Below, piece by piece: positions 1-7,500 of a stretch of DNA of 39,503 nt. Under the pieces are notes generated by a model. The model was not told the DNA's origin and did not search any database. It was given only the letters and a program-made list of their open reading frames with translations. Position numbers and translations under genes: made by a program. Numbering within the stretch: position 1 is the first letter of the stretch; every line of letters begins with the position of its first letter. The stretch covers positions 3,157-42,659 of the forward strand of contig QHZK01000045.1 in the NCBI GenBank assembly GCA_003224635.1, given 5' to 3'. The stretch comes from Acidobacteriota bacterium (GTDB lineage Bacteria; Acidobacteriota; Terriglobia; UBA7540).

Positions 1-2
1 AG

Positions 3-614
3 ATCACGATCAAAGGCGCCGGCCTCGCAATGCTGATTGAGATCACCGATCAAAACATAAGAGGATTTGGTGTGTGGGTGGGCCCCGGAATTTGCGTTAA
101 TGGTGTTGAGCAGACCGAAGGCTTCATCATTGACTGGTCGAAGGGCGTCGTCGGGCAACTGCCGGCCGGACTCCAACAGTACGAAGTGTCGTTCTACACA
201 GCCTGCCGAATGAGCGAGTACGGCTGCCGGACGAGCGAAGTGTCCCTCGTCTATGTAGTGCTCTATGCCTATAGTCCTTCGACGGAACAGGGCTACGTTT
301 ATTTGCCCGGGAGGGATGACGAATTGTTTAAGTTCAACCATGCGATGTGGCACGGGCATGGCTTCGAGGGGAACTGGCTCCGCGCGACGAGCGCTTGGGA
401 GAAGTTCGTGAGGCCGCTCATCGCGAGAGCGACGGAAGGTGCCGGCCGAGCAGTTGCGGAGCTTGCTCGGATTAACGAGCGCTCACTACGTGGCAGGCAA
501 GCATACCCTGGCCATCGTCGATTCATCGTTGGCGTAATCGAGCGCGCGAGTCTGAAGTACGCAAGGCCAATATTCAAAAGGAGCGTGCAAGAAAATGAAA
601 AAAAACGCTTGTAA
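3..614 (+). CDS. Unrecognised protein, 5' end possibly outside window
   Basis: The reading frame is open from the first bases of the window to TAA at 612-614. The first ATG is at 30 (194 residues from there), but the in-frame codons before it also read as plausible protein (ITIKGAGLA), so the true start may lie upstream. The N-terminal 130 residues are rich in aromatic residues, Gly and Val, with beta-strand-like stretches (VSLVYVVLYAYSP). The C-terminal 60 residues are basic and helical (ERASLKYARPIFKR). I see no signal peptide, membrane segment or catalytic motif that I recognise. The stop overlaps the ATG at 595 of the next, broken gene, which suggests the two were co-transcribed. Function unknown; that it is coding rests on frame length and composition. 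Confidence 0.5.
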   Translation: MTIKGAGLAMLIEITDQNIRGFGVWVGPGICVNGVEQTEGFIIDWSKGVVGQLPAGLQQYEVSFYTACRMSEYGCRTSEVSLVYVVLYAYSPSTEQGYVYLPGRDDELFKFNHAMWHGHGFEGNWLRATSAWEKFVRPLIARATEGAGRAVAELARINERSLRGRQAYPGHRRFIVGVIERASLKYARPIFKRSVQENEKKRL

Positions 615-934
615 GTGCATCAGCCACAGCCTTGCTGGTTTTGTCCTTCGGCTTATCGAAGGCCAGCCACGCCAGGGCGGCCGCGGGTGACCAGAACGGT
701 TCAATATTCGCCAGTTTGAGCTTCAGGAGGAGGCTGCAAACAAGGGCGCCCACGCCGCGCTCGAACGCGTATACAACATTCTCGCACGCCCGCGGTTGAA
801 GCCTTGTGACGACGCCTTGCTGAAAGACCCGGAGGCCCCGGTCCTGTTTCCTTACGGCGGTTTCGGGTCTCATCTGGCGGCTTGGACGCTGCGAAGCTGC
901 GGACGTACTAGCGCCCCTGCATTACAAGAAGCCT
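595..934 (+). pseudogene. Broken gene for a small secreted protein (two compensating frameshifts)
   Basis: ATG at 595 is followed by a run of eight A (598-605). If one A is removed, the frame reads MKKTLVSASATALLVLSFGL followed by SKASHARAAAG: a textbook Sec signal peptide with a Lys-Lys start, hydrophobic core and Ala-x-Ala cleavage region. That frame later degenerates. From about 690 a different frame, the same one as the ATG, reads protein-like sequence (PERFNIRQFELQEEAANKG, then ALERVYNILARP and LLKDPEAPVLFPYGGFGSH) with GC-rich third positions. One base gained in the A-run and one lost near 686-690 would explain both parts. That frame stays open into the convergent neighbour, so the true 3' end is unclear and the end given is nominal. 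It is either a decayed gene or an intact one with two indel errors. Function unknown; the export signal is the only clear property. Confidence 0.4.
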
Positions 935-1903
935 TTAGTCGCCCTTGCGCCACCGGGCAACCAGTTCGCGGGCGGCGGCTGGCCATTCCGGAAAGAGAAA
1001 CTGGAAACCGGCAGCCAGTAGGCGGCCCGGCACAACACGACGGCTCTTCAGAATCAGTTCCGACTCCGTCCGTAACACGAGGGCTCCTGTCTCGATCAAC
1101 CATTCGGGAATGGGCAAGCCGACACTGATGCCCCACGCGTCGCGGAGGCCTCGCATGAAATCGGAGTTGGGCAGCGGATGGGGAGAAGCTAGATTAATGC
1201 GGCCTGAGAGATCTTCACGAGCGATCAATAGCTCCATTGCCCGCACGAAGTCGGCTTCATGAATCCATGAAACAAACTGGGTGCCGGGACCTTGCCTGCC
1301 CCCAAGGCCGCGGCGCACCAAGCCGAGCAGCACGTCAAAGACACCGCCACGATCCGGGCTGAACGTCATAGCGCTGCGTATGGCGATCTTGCGGGTGTGC
1401 GGGGTGGGGGTTGAGAAGAACGCTTCTTCCCATCCTTTTGCAACCTCAATGGAAAAGTTCCAGGTGTCCGGAGCTCCAGGCTCGTTCCCGCCCAGTTCGC
1501 CGTTCGCTTCGTCCATGGCTCGATCCAGTGCATGGCGGTAGATGGTCGCCGTACTGGCGTTCACCCACAGGCGCGGAGGTCGATCAAGGGATGCCATCAC
1601 CCGATTTAACAAGAGCGTGCTTCGAATGCGCGATTCGTAGATCGCGCGCCGGTTCTGAGCGTTGTAGCGGCAATCCACACTCCGTCCGGCAAGATTGATG
1701 CAAACGTCGCTCTGCTCCAGTTCCGTGGTCCACGCGCCGGGCGCAGCGCCATCCCAGGCCACCACACGCCATGGTGCGGGTTGCGGACTGCGACTGAGAA
1801 CAGTGACGCTGTGGCCTTCGGCATGAAAGTGGCGCGCGAGGATGCGACCCACCTGCCCGCTCCCGCCGGGCATGATGATCCGCATCGGTTCGGGTCCAGT
1901 CAT
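935..1903 (-). CDS. TIGR01777 family epimerase (SDR39U1/YfcH-like)
   Basis: An atypical short-chain dehydrogenase/reductase of the TIGR01777 (YfcH, SDR39U1) family, probably cytosolic. The N-terminal nucleotide-binding loop reads GGSGQVGRILARHF, followed by VTVLSRSP at the end of beta-2. NLAGRSVDCRYN is the family's NLAG motif. WVNASTATIYR occupies the place of the catalytic strand. The C-terminal DUF1731 region ends with SRRVVPGRLLAAGFQFLFP. The start is ATG at 1903, overlapping the upstream stop as TAATG, which implies translational coupling. The frame extends 12 codons further upstream, but those lie inside the neighbour. The natural substrate of this family is not established. It is the last gene of the tetR-SRPBCC-SRPBCC-epimerase operon; pairing with SRPBCC proteins is common for this family. 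Confidence 0.9.
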   Translation of the reverse strand: MTGPEPMRIIMPGGSGQVGRILARHFHAEGHSVTVLSRSPQPAPWRVVAWDGAAPGAWTTELEQSDVCINLAGRSVDCRYNAQNRRAIYESRIRSTLLLNRVMASLDRPPRLWVNASTATIYRHALDRAMDEANGELGGNEPGAPDTWNFSIEVAKGWEEAFFSTPTPHTRKIAIRSAMTFSPDRGGVFDVLLGLVRRGLGGRQGPGTQFVSWIHEADFVRAMELLIAREDLSGRINLASPHPLPNSDFMRGLRDAWGISVGLPIPEWLIETGALVLRTESELILKSRRVVPGRLLAAGFQFLFPEWPAAARELVARWRKGD

Positions 1904-2400
1904 TACTGTTCCTCTCCCGACGGGAGATAATTCCCCCAAGCCGGTGATTCAGCGATTTGCTGAATCGCGGCATTTCGCTCCCGGAGGAGTGCCTGCATAT
2001 AACGGCGGAGCACTACCAATTCGGCCAAGCGTCCCAAGATTCCCAGCGGCGCCGCAAGACAGAACACGTCTCGCATTTCGGTCTCCTCCGGTGACAAGGA
2101 CCGAAAGAAGTGGCCGTGCTTCATCGATTGGAAGGGGCCCCGAACCATTGTGTCCTCAAAGTACGTGGGCCGATTCATAGCCGTCATTTCGCTCGTAAGT
2201 CTCTGCCACACTCCGAAGTGCTTGGCGCGCCAAGTGACACGCTGCCCCATACCTATCAGTCCGGCGGTAACCCCAGCCTCCGCCACGGCCGCTTCGCCCC
2301 AATGGACATTGCCCGCGAGATGCACTTCCACACTTCGGGCGAGATCGAAGCATCGTTCAATCGGGGCACGGATCAGCGTGAGCTCCTCTAGTTTCACCAC
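1903..2400 (-). CDS. SRPBCC (START/Bet v1-like) family protein
   Basis: A 165-residue protein with the SRPBCC helix-grip fold pattern. It opens with a beta-strand and the motif RAPIERCFDLARSVEVH, the usual 'APxexvFdla' beginning of this fold. Later come WRAKHFGVWQRLTSEMTAM and FEDTMVRGPFQSMKHGHFF, the central strands, and a long C-terminal helix (RRYMQALLRERNAAIQQIAE). Such proteins bind hydrophobic ligands in a deep cavity; this one's ligand is unknown. The start is one of two adjacent GTG codons (2400 or 2397). The second gives the four-base GTGA overlap with the upstream stop. Its own stop overlaps the epimerase start. It is the third gene of the TetR-controlled operon. No signal peptide is present, so it is probably cytosolic. 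Confidence 0.85.
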   Translation of the reverse strand: MVKLEELTLIRAPIERCFDLARSVEVHLAGNVHWGEAAVAEAGVTAGLIGMGQRVTWRAKHFGVWQRLTSEMTAMNRPTYFEDTMVRGPFQSMKHGHFFRSLSPEETEMRDVFCLAAPLGILGRLAELVVLRRYMQALLRERNAAIQQIAESPAWGNYLPSGEEQ

Positions 2401-3322
2401 GTCTGGTTACTCTCTCGCTCTGCCAGCATCCGCACATGACTCAGGACCCGCAAGTGAATACGATGGATGATCGCGTCTGACCACCATTTCCAGTATTCCG
2501 CCGGCCACAAGCCGTGTTGATACCACGTTGCCCCTTCCAGCAGCGTGTGGCCATTCGCCAGCTTCGTCAGCCGGAACTGGCCTCGTTCGGAAACGAGGTA
2601 CCCGTGCAGATGTTTCGGCTGTATGTGGCCGTAGGGACTCCGCTCGTGCATTGGAGCCGGATTCTCCGTGACCCGAAACTGGAGAAGGCGCGGCTCGTCC
2701 CAGACCTCAATCGGCTCCACGAAGGGGCCGGTGGAGAATTCGCAATACCGTATCGCGCCGGGGCCTAACCCCTCAATGCGCGCCCGCATTGGGTAAGCCA
2801 GTCCTGCGCGGAAGTACCACTCCTGCGGCTCAGGCAACTCCGAAAAGGCCAGCACGTGTTTCCAGACCTGCTCGGGCGTGGCCGCAACGGTGATTGCAGT
2901 CCGCACTTCAAAGACGGGCGGCGGAGCCTTGACGTCCCACGCAAGGGTGGCGGGGGACAGCAGGAGCAACATGGTGACGTTGCGCGCGGTTTGCCTTCCA
3001 GGCTCGGCTCGGTAGGCCAACCAACCGCCGAGTGCTCCCAGGGGGCGACCAGTGGCAGGGACATTAGAATACATATCGAGCCTTCCAGTCCCCCGATCAA
3101 CAAAGAGCAGGCGGATGCCATCGCCGTGACGGCCCCGATGGCTGCGGCGCGTCCTGCGGTAGGGGGACGAAATGCCCATGACGCGAGAACCCCAAATACG
3201 AAGGGGAGGAGAGCAAAAAGAGTCCAGCCGTAGGCGCCCATACGCAACAGAGCAACCCCACAGGCAATCAAGAGGGCCGCAACGCCTAGACCGCCACCAT
3301 AACGCCTTGTTGGACTCATCAC
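2394..3322 (-). pseudogene. Membrane-anchored SRPBCC protein, single-base frameshift
   Basis: Two overlapping frames make up one protein of about 309 residues. The first (from ATG at 3322) gives about four membrane helices: GVAALLIACGVALLRM, LFALLPFVFGVLASWAF, AIGAVTAMASACSLLIGG and ICILMSLPLVAP. The second frame, entered near 3041-3045, continues with LGALGGWLAYRA, another hydrophobic stretch (MLLLLSPATLAW) and an SRPBCC domain (TVAATPEQVWKHVLAFSELP, then EWYFRAGLAYP). A run of five C on the coding strand (3045-3041) is the likely site: one more C would give VAPLGALGGWLAY. The start overlaps the tetR stop (ATGA) and the stop overlaps the next gene, so it sits inside an intact operon. That favours either a recent mutation or a sequencing error over old decay. 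The family is seen as an acidobacterial membrane SRPBCC protein of unknown function. Confidence 0.7.
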
Positions 3323-3996
3323 CTAACCCCCGCTGCGATTTCGATCAGTTGCAACGCCGTCTTCCGCAAAGGCCGCATGAAAGGCAGCGAAGAGAGGCGG
3401 ATCAAACCCACCACGCTCTTCGACGCCAGTTCCAGCAGCCTGACGGTCCTGTCTTGATGCGCCGACTCATCGATGACCCAGAAGAAAATCACACCCATCT
3501 GAAAGAACCAGAGCACGCCGGGCAGGTGGGGTTCCAGGTCCCGCGGAATGCGCACCCCACAATCGACCAGAATGCGGCGAAACCAGGCAATGTCGATGTC
3601 GCGGATCTCTTTCGTTTGCGGGCCGAAGGGCGAAAGCGGGTGTTTCGGGTCCGCGCCGTTTCTCAGAAGAGTCCGCAAGACGCCCCGGTTGGGCGCGAAA
3701 TGATCAAGCTTCACTCGAATCAACTTCCGCAATCGGGCTTCTAGACCCTTGGAATGTTCCAAGGCCGCCTCGATCTTGGGTTGCATCTCCGCGCAGGAGC
3801 GCTGGTAGAAGTCCATGACAATGGCGTCCTTCGACGGGTAGTAGTAATAGGCTGCGCCCGTCGCGACCCCCGCCTTTTGGGCGATTTCCCGCATGGTGGC
3901 GCTGTCAAACCCTTCCTGCCGGAAGAGCTCCAGGGCGGCGTCCAAAATCCTGAGGCCGGTCTCTTCGGCTTTGGGGGTCACCTTAGTAGTCGGCAT
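3319..3996 (-). CDS. TetR/AcrR family transcriptional regulator
   Basis: A TetR-type repressor. The N-terminal DNA-binding domain has RILDAALELFRQEGFDSATM, then REIAQKAGVATGAAYYYYPS and KDAIVMDFY, the canonical three-helix HTH with the YYYF/YYYYPSK motif. The rest is a helical ligand-binding and dimerisation domain (LEARLRKLIRVKLDHFAPN; WFFQMGVIFFWVIDES). Three starts are possible: TTG 4014, ATG 4008 and ATG 3996. I chose 3996 (MPTTKVTPKAEETG), because the two earlier ones lie within a perfect palindrome just past the promoter -10. The stop overlaps the ATG of the membrane SRPBCC gene by four bases, so it is first in a four-gene operon. Two TGAAC-n2-GTTCA sites flank its promoter, which suggests autorepression of the operon. 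The inducer is unknown, possibly a lipophilic molecule that the SRPBCC partners bind. Confidence 0.93.
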   Translation of the reverse strand: MPTTKVTPKAEETGLRILDAALELFRQEGFDSATMREIAQKAGVATGAAYYYYPSKDAIVMDFYQRSCAEMQPKIEAALEHSKGLEARLRKLIRVKLDHFAPNRGVLRTLLRNGADPKHPLSPFGPQTKEIRDIDIAWFRRILVDCGVRIPRDLEPHLPGVLWFFQMGVIFFWVIDESAHQDRTVRLLELASKSVVGLIRLSSLPFMRPLRKTALQLIEIAAGVR

Positions 3997-4000
3997 AGAT

Positions 4001-4014
4001 TTGAACATGTTCAA
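4001..4014. promoter_or_regulatory. TetR operator 1 (perfect 14-bp palindrome)
   Basis: TTGAACATGTTCAA is a perfect inverted repeat placed just downstream of the -10 and upstream of ATG 3996. A protein bound here would block promoter clearance. The shape and size fit operators of TetR-family proteins. Binding by this TetR is inferred from position and from the matching second site. Confidence 0.75.
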
Positions 4015-4019
4015 GACCC

Positions 4020-4048
4020 AGTATAGGGGTGCGCGGTAGGCTTGTCAA
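4020..4048 (-). promoter_or_regulatory. Sigma-70 promoter of the tetR operon
   Basis: On the minus strand TTGACA (4048-4043) is followed, after a 17-base spacer, by TATACT (4025-4020). The -35 is a perfect consensus match, the -10 is 5/6, and the spacing is optimal. Transcription would start near 4013, so the leader before ATG 3996 is only about 17 bases. The operator palindromes lie immediately on both sides. Confidence 0.8.
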
Positions 4049-4055
4049 GAACTTT

Positions 4056-4069
4056 TTGAACACGTTCAG
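4056..4069. promoter_or_regulatory. TetR operator 2 (near-palindrome upstream of -35)
   Basis: TTGAACACGTTCAG keeps both TGAAC/GTTCA half-sites (4057-4061 and 4064-4068) of operator 1 and ends eight bases upstream of the -35. Centre-to-centre distance to operator 1 is 55 bp, about five helical turns, so two dimers could lie on the same face. Confidence 0.65.
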
Positions 4070-4192
4070 GAACGCGTCCCGCCTCTGGTTTGGCCCCTCG
4101 GTGAGGCCTGTTTCTCGGCGTATAAGGAGATTTTTCACTCGGACGTATAATGCCCTAACCGTTCCTAGACCGGACTGAACGGTCCTAACCTC

Positions 4193-4220
4193 TGGCCAGC
4201 CGTCAGGAGGCGGCTGGCCA
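4193..4220 (+). repeat. Perfect inverted repeat with AGGAGG in its loop
   Basis: The arms TGGCCAGCCG (4193-4202) and CGGCTGGCCA (4211-4220) are exact reverse complements around the eight-base loop TCAGGAGG. The last base of the right arm is the A of an ATG that opens an integrase-like fragment. The loop displays a perfect Shine-Dalgarno sequence, but the stem would cover the start region. It could be a translational control hairpin, or the end structure of a mobile element. Confidence 0.6.
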
Positions 4221-4310
4221 TGAGGAGAAAAACATATAGCGTTGGGAAGAGAGCCCACCGACCGAAAATGAAGCTTGGGCTGCCCGATCTTTAGATCAGG
4301 CTAAAGAGCA
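4220..4310 (+). pseudogene. Remnant of tyrosine integrase N-terminus
   Basis: ATG at 4220 reads MRRKTYSVGKRAHRPKMKLG then LPDL and a stop at 4292-4294. Two bases further, in a shifted frame, DQAK continues. KMKLGLPDLDQAK matches, from memory, the beginning of a family of site-specific tyrosine recombinases (XerC/phage-integrase type) often seen in acidobacterial and metagenomic sequence, in which an SAM-like core-binding domain follows. Here a two-base insertion (TA at 4292-4293) breaks the frame, and the rest of the integrase, including the catalytic RHRY domain, is absent. It is clearly non-functional. The family assignment rests on a short stretch recognised by eye. Confidence 0.4.
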
Positions 4311-4440
4311 GTCCTCAGCAGGAACTCCAGGGGGTCGAGCACGCCCTGGCCCGGCTGGAAGTCGGCAAGCCGGGTCACATCCCAGAGGCTTACAGCCGCT
4401 TTCACAACCACAGCCTTGGAGTAGGATTTCGGAATTCAAA
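4303..4440 (+). other. Gap sequence with a possible ArdC-like gene scrap
   Basis: One frame reads KSSPQQELQGVEHALARLEV then GKPGHIPEAYSRFHNHSLG. The phrase '..LQGVEHALARL..AYSRFHNHSLG' resembles the beginning of ArdC/DUF1738 antirestriction-type N-terminal domains (usual form 'FHRYSFNN'). There is no start codon and the similarity ends after the SLG. With the integrase scrap next to it, this stretch is probably debris of a mobile element. The remaining bases up to the receptor gene (4441-4525) show nothing I can name. Confidence 0.2.
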
Positions 4441-4525
4441 TTTCATCCCGATGAACGGCGTCAAGCAGAGGGTTGGAATCTTTCGTCGTCCCTCCGCCAT
4501 CAACCCGCTTCGGCGCCTTTGCCGC

Positions 4526-7500
4526 TCAGAACGTCCACTTCAAGGCGAACTGAATCTCGCGCTGGTTGTCGGACAGGGTGCTGGTCACCGCGGCGCCCCC
4601 GGCCACGTCCACCGTCCCGCCAGGCAGTGCGAAATTGGGCGTGTTGGCGATATTGAAGAACTCGGCGCGGAACTGGAGCCGATGACGCTCCGTCACCCGG
4701 AACTCCTTCAGCATGGCGACGTCGAAGTTGACGAGTTCAGGTCCGCGAAGGTTCCCGTTACCGCCGTTGCCGAACACGTGCGCCGAGAGTTGGCCGGGAG
4801 CAAGCGGCGCAGGACGAAAAGCCGACGGGTTGAAGAAGCACGCCAGCGTCTGCTTGCCCGACCCGCACAGCGGATCGATGGACTGCGCGGAGGCGGTGTC
4901 AAACGAGAAGTCGTAGGGATTGTGAATTCGGTCCGGACGATAGCTGTTAGTCCCCGTGTTGCTCAGGTCTGTGGACAGGTTCGCGGTATACGCCTGTCCG
5001 CTCTGCAGGGTTGTAATTCCTGAGACCTGCCACCCGCCGAGCATGACGTTTGGAGCGCCGGCCAGGCTTCCGAGGAAACGTTTTCCGCGCCCGACCGGAA
5101 GCTCGTAGAGGTAACTTAACGAGAGGTGGTGGCGAATATCGGGAGGCGCCGCTCCTTTTTCCGCGACGACGTTGTGGGCGTTCTGGATGTTCCCGGCCAC
5201 GTTACCATCCGCCGTTCCCAGGCTCTTCCCCAGCGTATAAGCCGCGAGGATGTTGAAGCCGTCCGCAAATCGGTGATTCACAGACGCCTGGAAGGAATTG
5301 TACGAGACACTAAGCTGCGGGAAATCCAGAGGCAGGATGGTCACCAGATTGGGCAGGACGTTGAAATACGGGCGTCCCAGATTGCCGGTGGCGTCGGAGA
5401 AATTGGTGTCCAGGGGCAGGAGCGGCTGGTTCAGGTCGCTGGCTTCGTGGTTCCACAAACGATAAGCGTGCGTCCCCACATAGGCCACCTGGATGACCCA
5501 ATTCTCGCGGACCTCCTGCTGCACGTTGAAATTCCACTCGAAGATGCGGGGCATGAGCCGCGTCGGTCCGTTCGTGCGTACGGTCCCGGAGGGGTTGGCG
5601 GGGTCAGGGAAGACGACCGCGGCTGGAAACCCGGCGGAAACGAACTGGCTCGCCGGAGGAATGATGGAGGATGGAAAGCTCTGGGAGTCCACCGAAAGGA
5701 AAGGCGGGTTCAAACCGAGATCGTCGAAAATATTCGCCTCGGCGGAATAAAACACTCCGAAAGCGCTACGCACCACGGTGTGTTTGTTGCCGAAAGGCGA
5801 GTAGGCCAGGCCGAGGCGCGGAGCCCAGTCGCTCTTGTCGAACTCGACGCCGGCGTGCGGCACCGCGTTTGGCCCGACGGAATTCACGACCACGCCGCGA
5901 TGCAAGTCGAAGTTTCCGACGCGCCCATTCGCCGGGGAGGTGACTTCGTATCGCAGACCCAGGTTCAGGGTGAGGTTTGGCGTGGCGTGAAAATCGTCCT
6001 GGATGAACTCCGCCAAGTCCCAATAGCGAGTGGGATACTCGCCGACCAAGGCGTCCTGCTCGAAGAAGTTCGGCGGGCCGAGCAACAAATCGGCCAGGCC
6101 GTTCCCGCCACTTGCGGTCGTCAAATCCTGCGTATACTGGCCGTTAAAGCTGTACCAGCCACGCGGCGCCGTCACCTGGAAGAAATTGCGCTGCTGGCGC
6201 CGGAAATCAACTCCGAGCTTGAGGGAGTGCCGACCGCGCAGCCAGGTCACCGTGTCGGCGAGCTGATAGATGTTCTCGACGGCGAACTCGGGCGTCCAGA
6301 GCGAGTCGCCCATGCCGGTATAGCCGCTGACATCGAAATTCGGCAGCCCGGAGGACGTCGGGTCGCCGCGGTTGGCGTTCGGAATCCCCAGTTGCTGCCC
6401 CAAAGCTTTGCCAAAATTCAGTGGCTGGCCGGTTACCCGGAAGCGGAAGTAGCCACCGTGCAGGTCGTTGAGCAAGGTCGGGTTGAACGAATGCGTCCAG
6501 CCCGTTCCGGCGTGCTGGTTTCCGTCCTTGCTGTTGCTGGGGCAACAGTCGCCGCCACCCAGGATGCCCAAGGGCCCCGGCAAAATGCTCCGCACAGAGC
6601 CGTAACTGTAAGAGACGAAGAACTGATCTCGGTCCGAGAACCGGTTGTCGAAGTGAACGTCAAAGGAGTCCTGATCGTTGCTTTGGCTGGGATTCAGCAG
6701 GAGGTTCTGGGTGATTCCCGGCAGGGTGGCCGTCGGGTAGAGGTTGACGACGTTTTGACCGACGGCGTTAATGAGGTTGGGGGGAATCACGTTCACCTGG
6801 CCGTTGTACGAGAGCGGGTCGCGGAGCAGGACGACGGTTCCGTTCGAGCAAGTGAAGTTGCGCGTCGTGAAGGGATTGAAAATGGTGCCGGTGTCGTAAA
6901 CCGGGATCTGGCTCAAGTCGCCGCAGGGCGAAAAATTCACTCCCGTCAAGCGGTCGCTGAAGTCGCCGCCGCGCTCGCCGTTGGTGGGGACCGTCTCGAG
7001 GTTCGTCAAACCTTCGCGGATGCGGGTGCCTTGATAATCGCCGAAGATGAAGGTCTTGTCCTTCCGGACCGGCCCCCCCGCGAAGAATCCAAACTGGTTG
7101 CGGCGGAACGGAGGGCGCGCCGTGCCGGGGATTTGAGCTCCGGTCGTCAGGTCAGTCTGGTTCTGATCGAAGAAATTGCGCGCGTCGAGGACGTCATTGC
7201 GGATGAATTCGTAGAGACCGCCGTGGATTTCGTTCGTCCCGGACTTGACGGCCACGTTGACGGCGGCGCCACCCCGGCCGAACTCGGCGCTCATGGCATT
7301 TTCCTCCGTCCGAAATTCCTGGATGGCGTCCGGCGGAGGAAGGGCTACGACGCCACCCAGGCCGAACTCGTTGTTGTCCACTCCGTTGAGCAGGAAGTTG
7401 TTGTTGGAAACGCGCAAGCCGTTGATGGAAAGCGCCTCGTTGGCCCGCTCGTTCTCAAACACTCCTCCACTGACGTTCGAGCCCTGCTGGCCTCCGTTCG

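Noticed and set aside
4146-4151. TATAAT as a promoter on the plus strand
   Set aside because: No acceptable -35 at 15-19 bases and no intact gene downstream.
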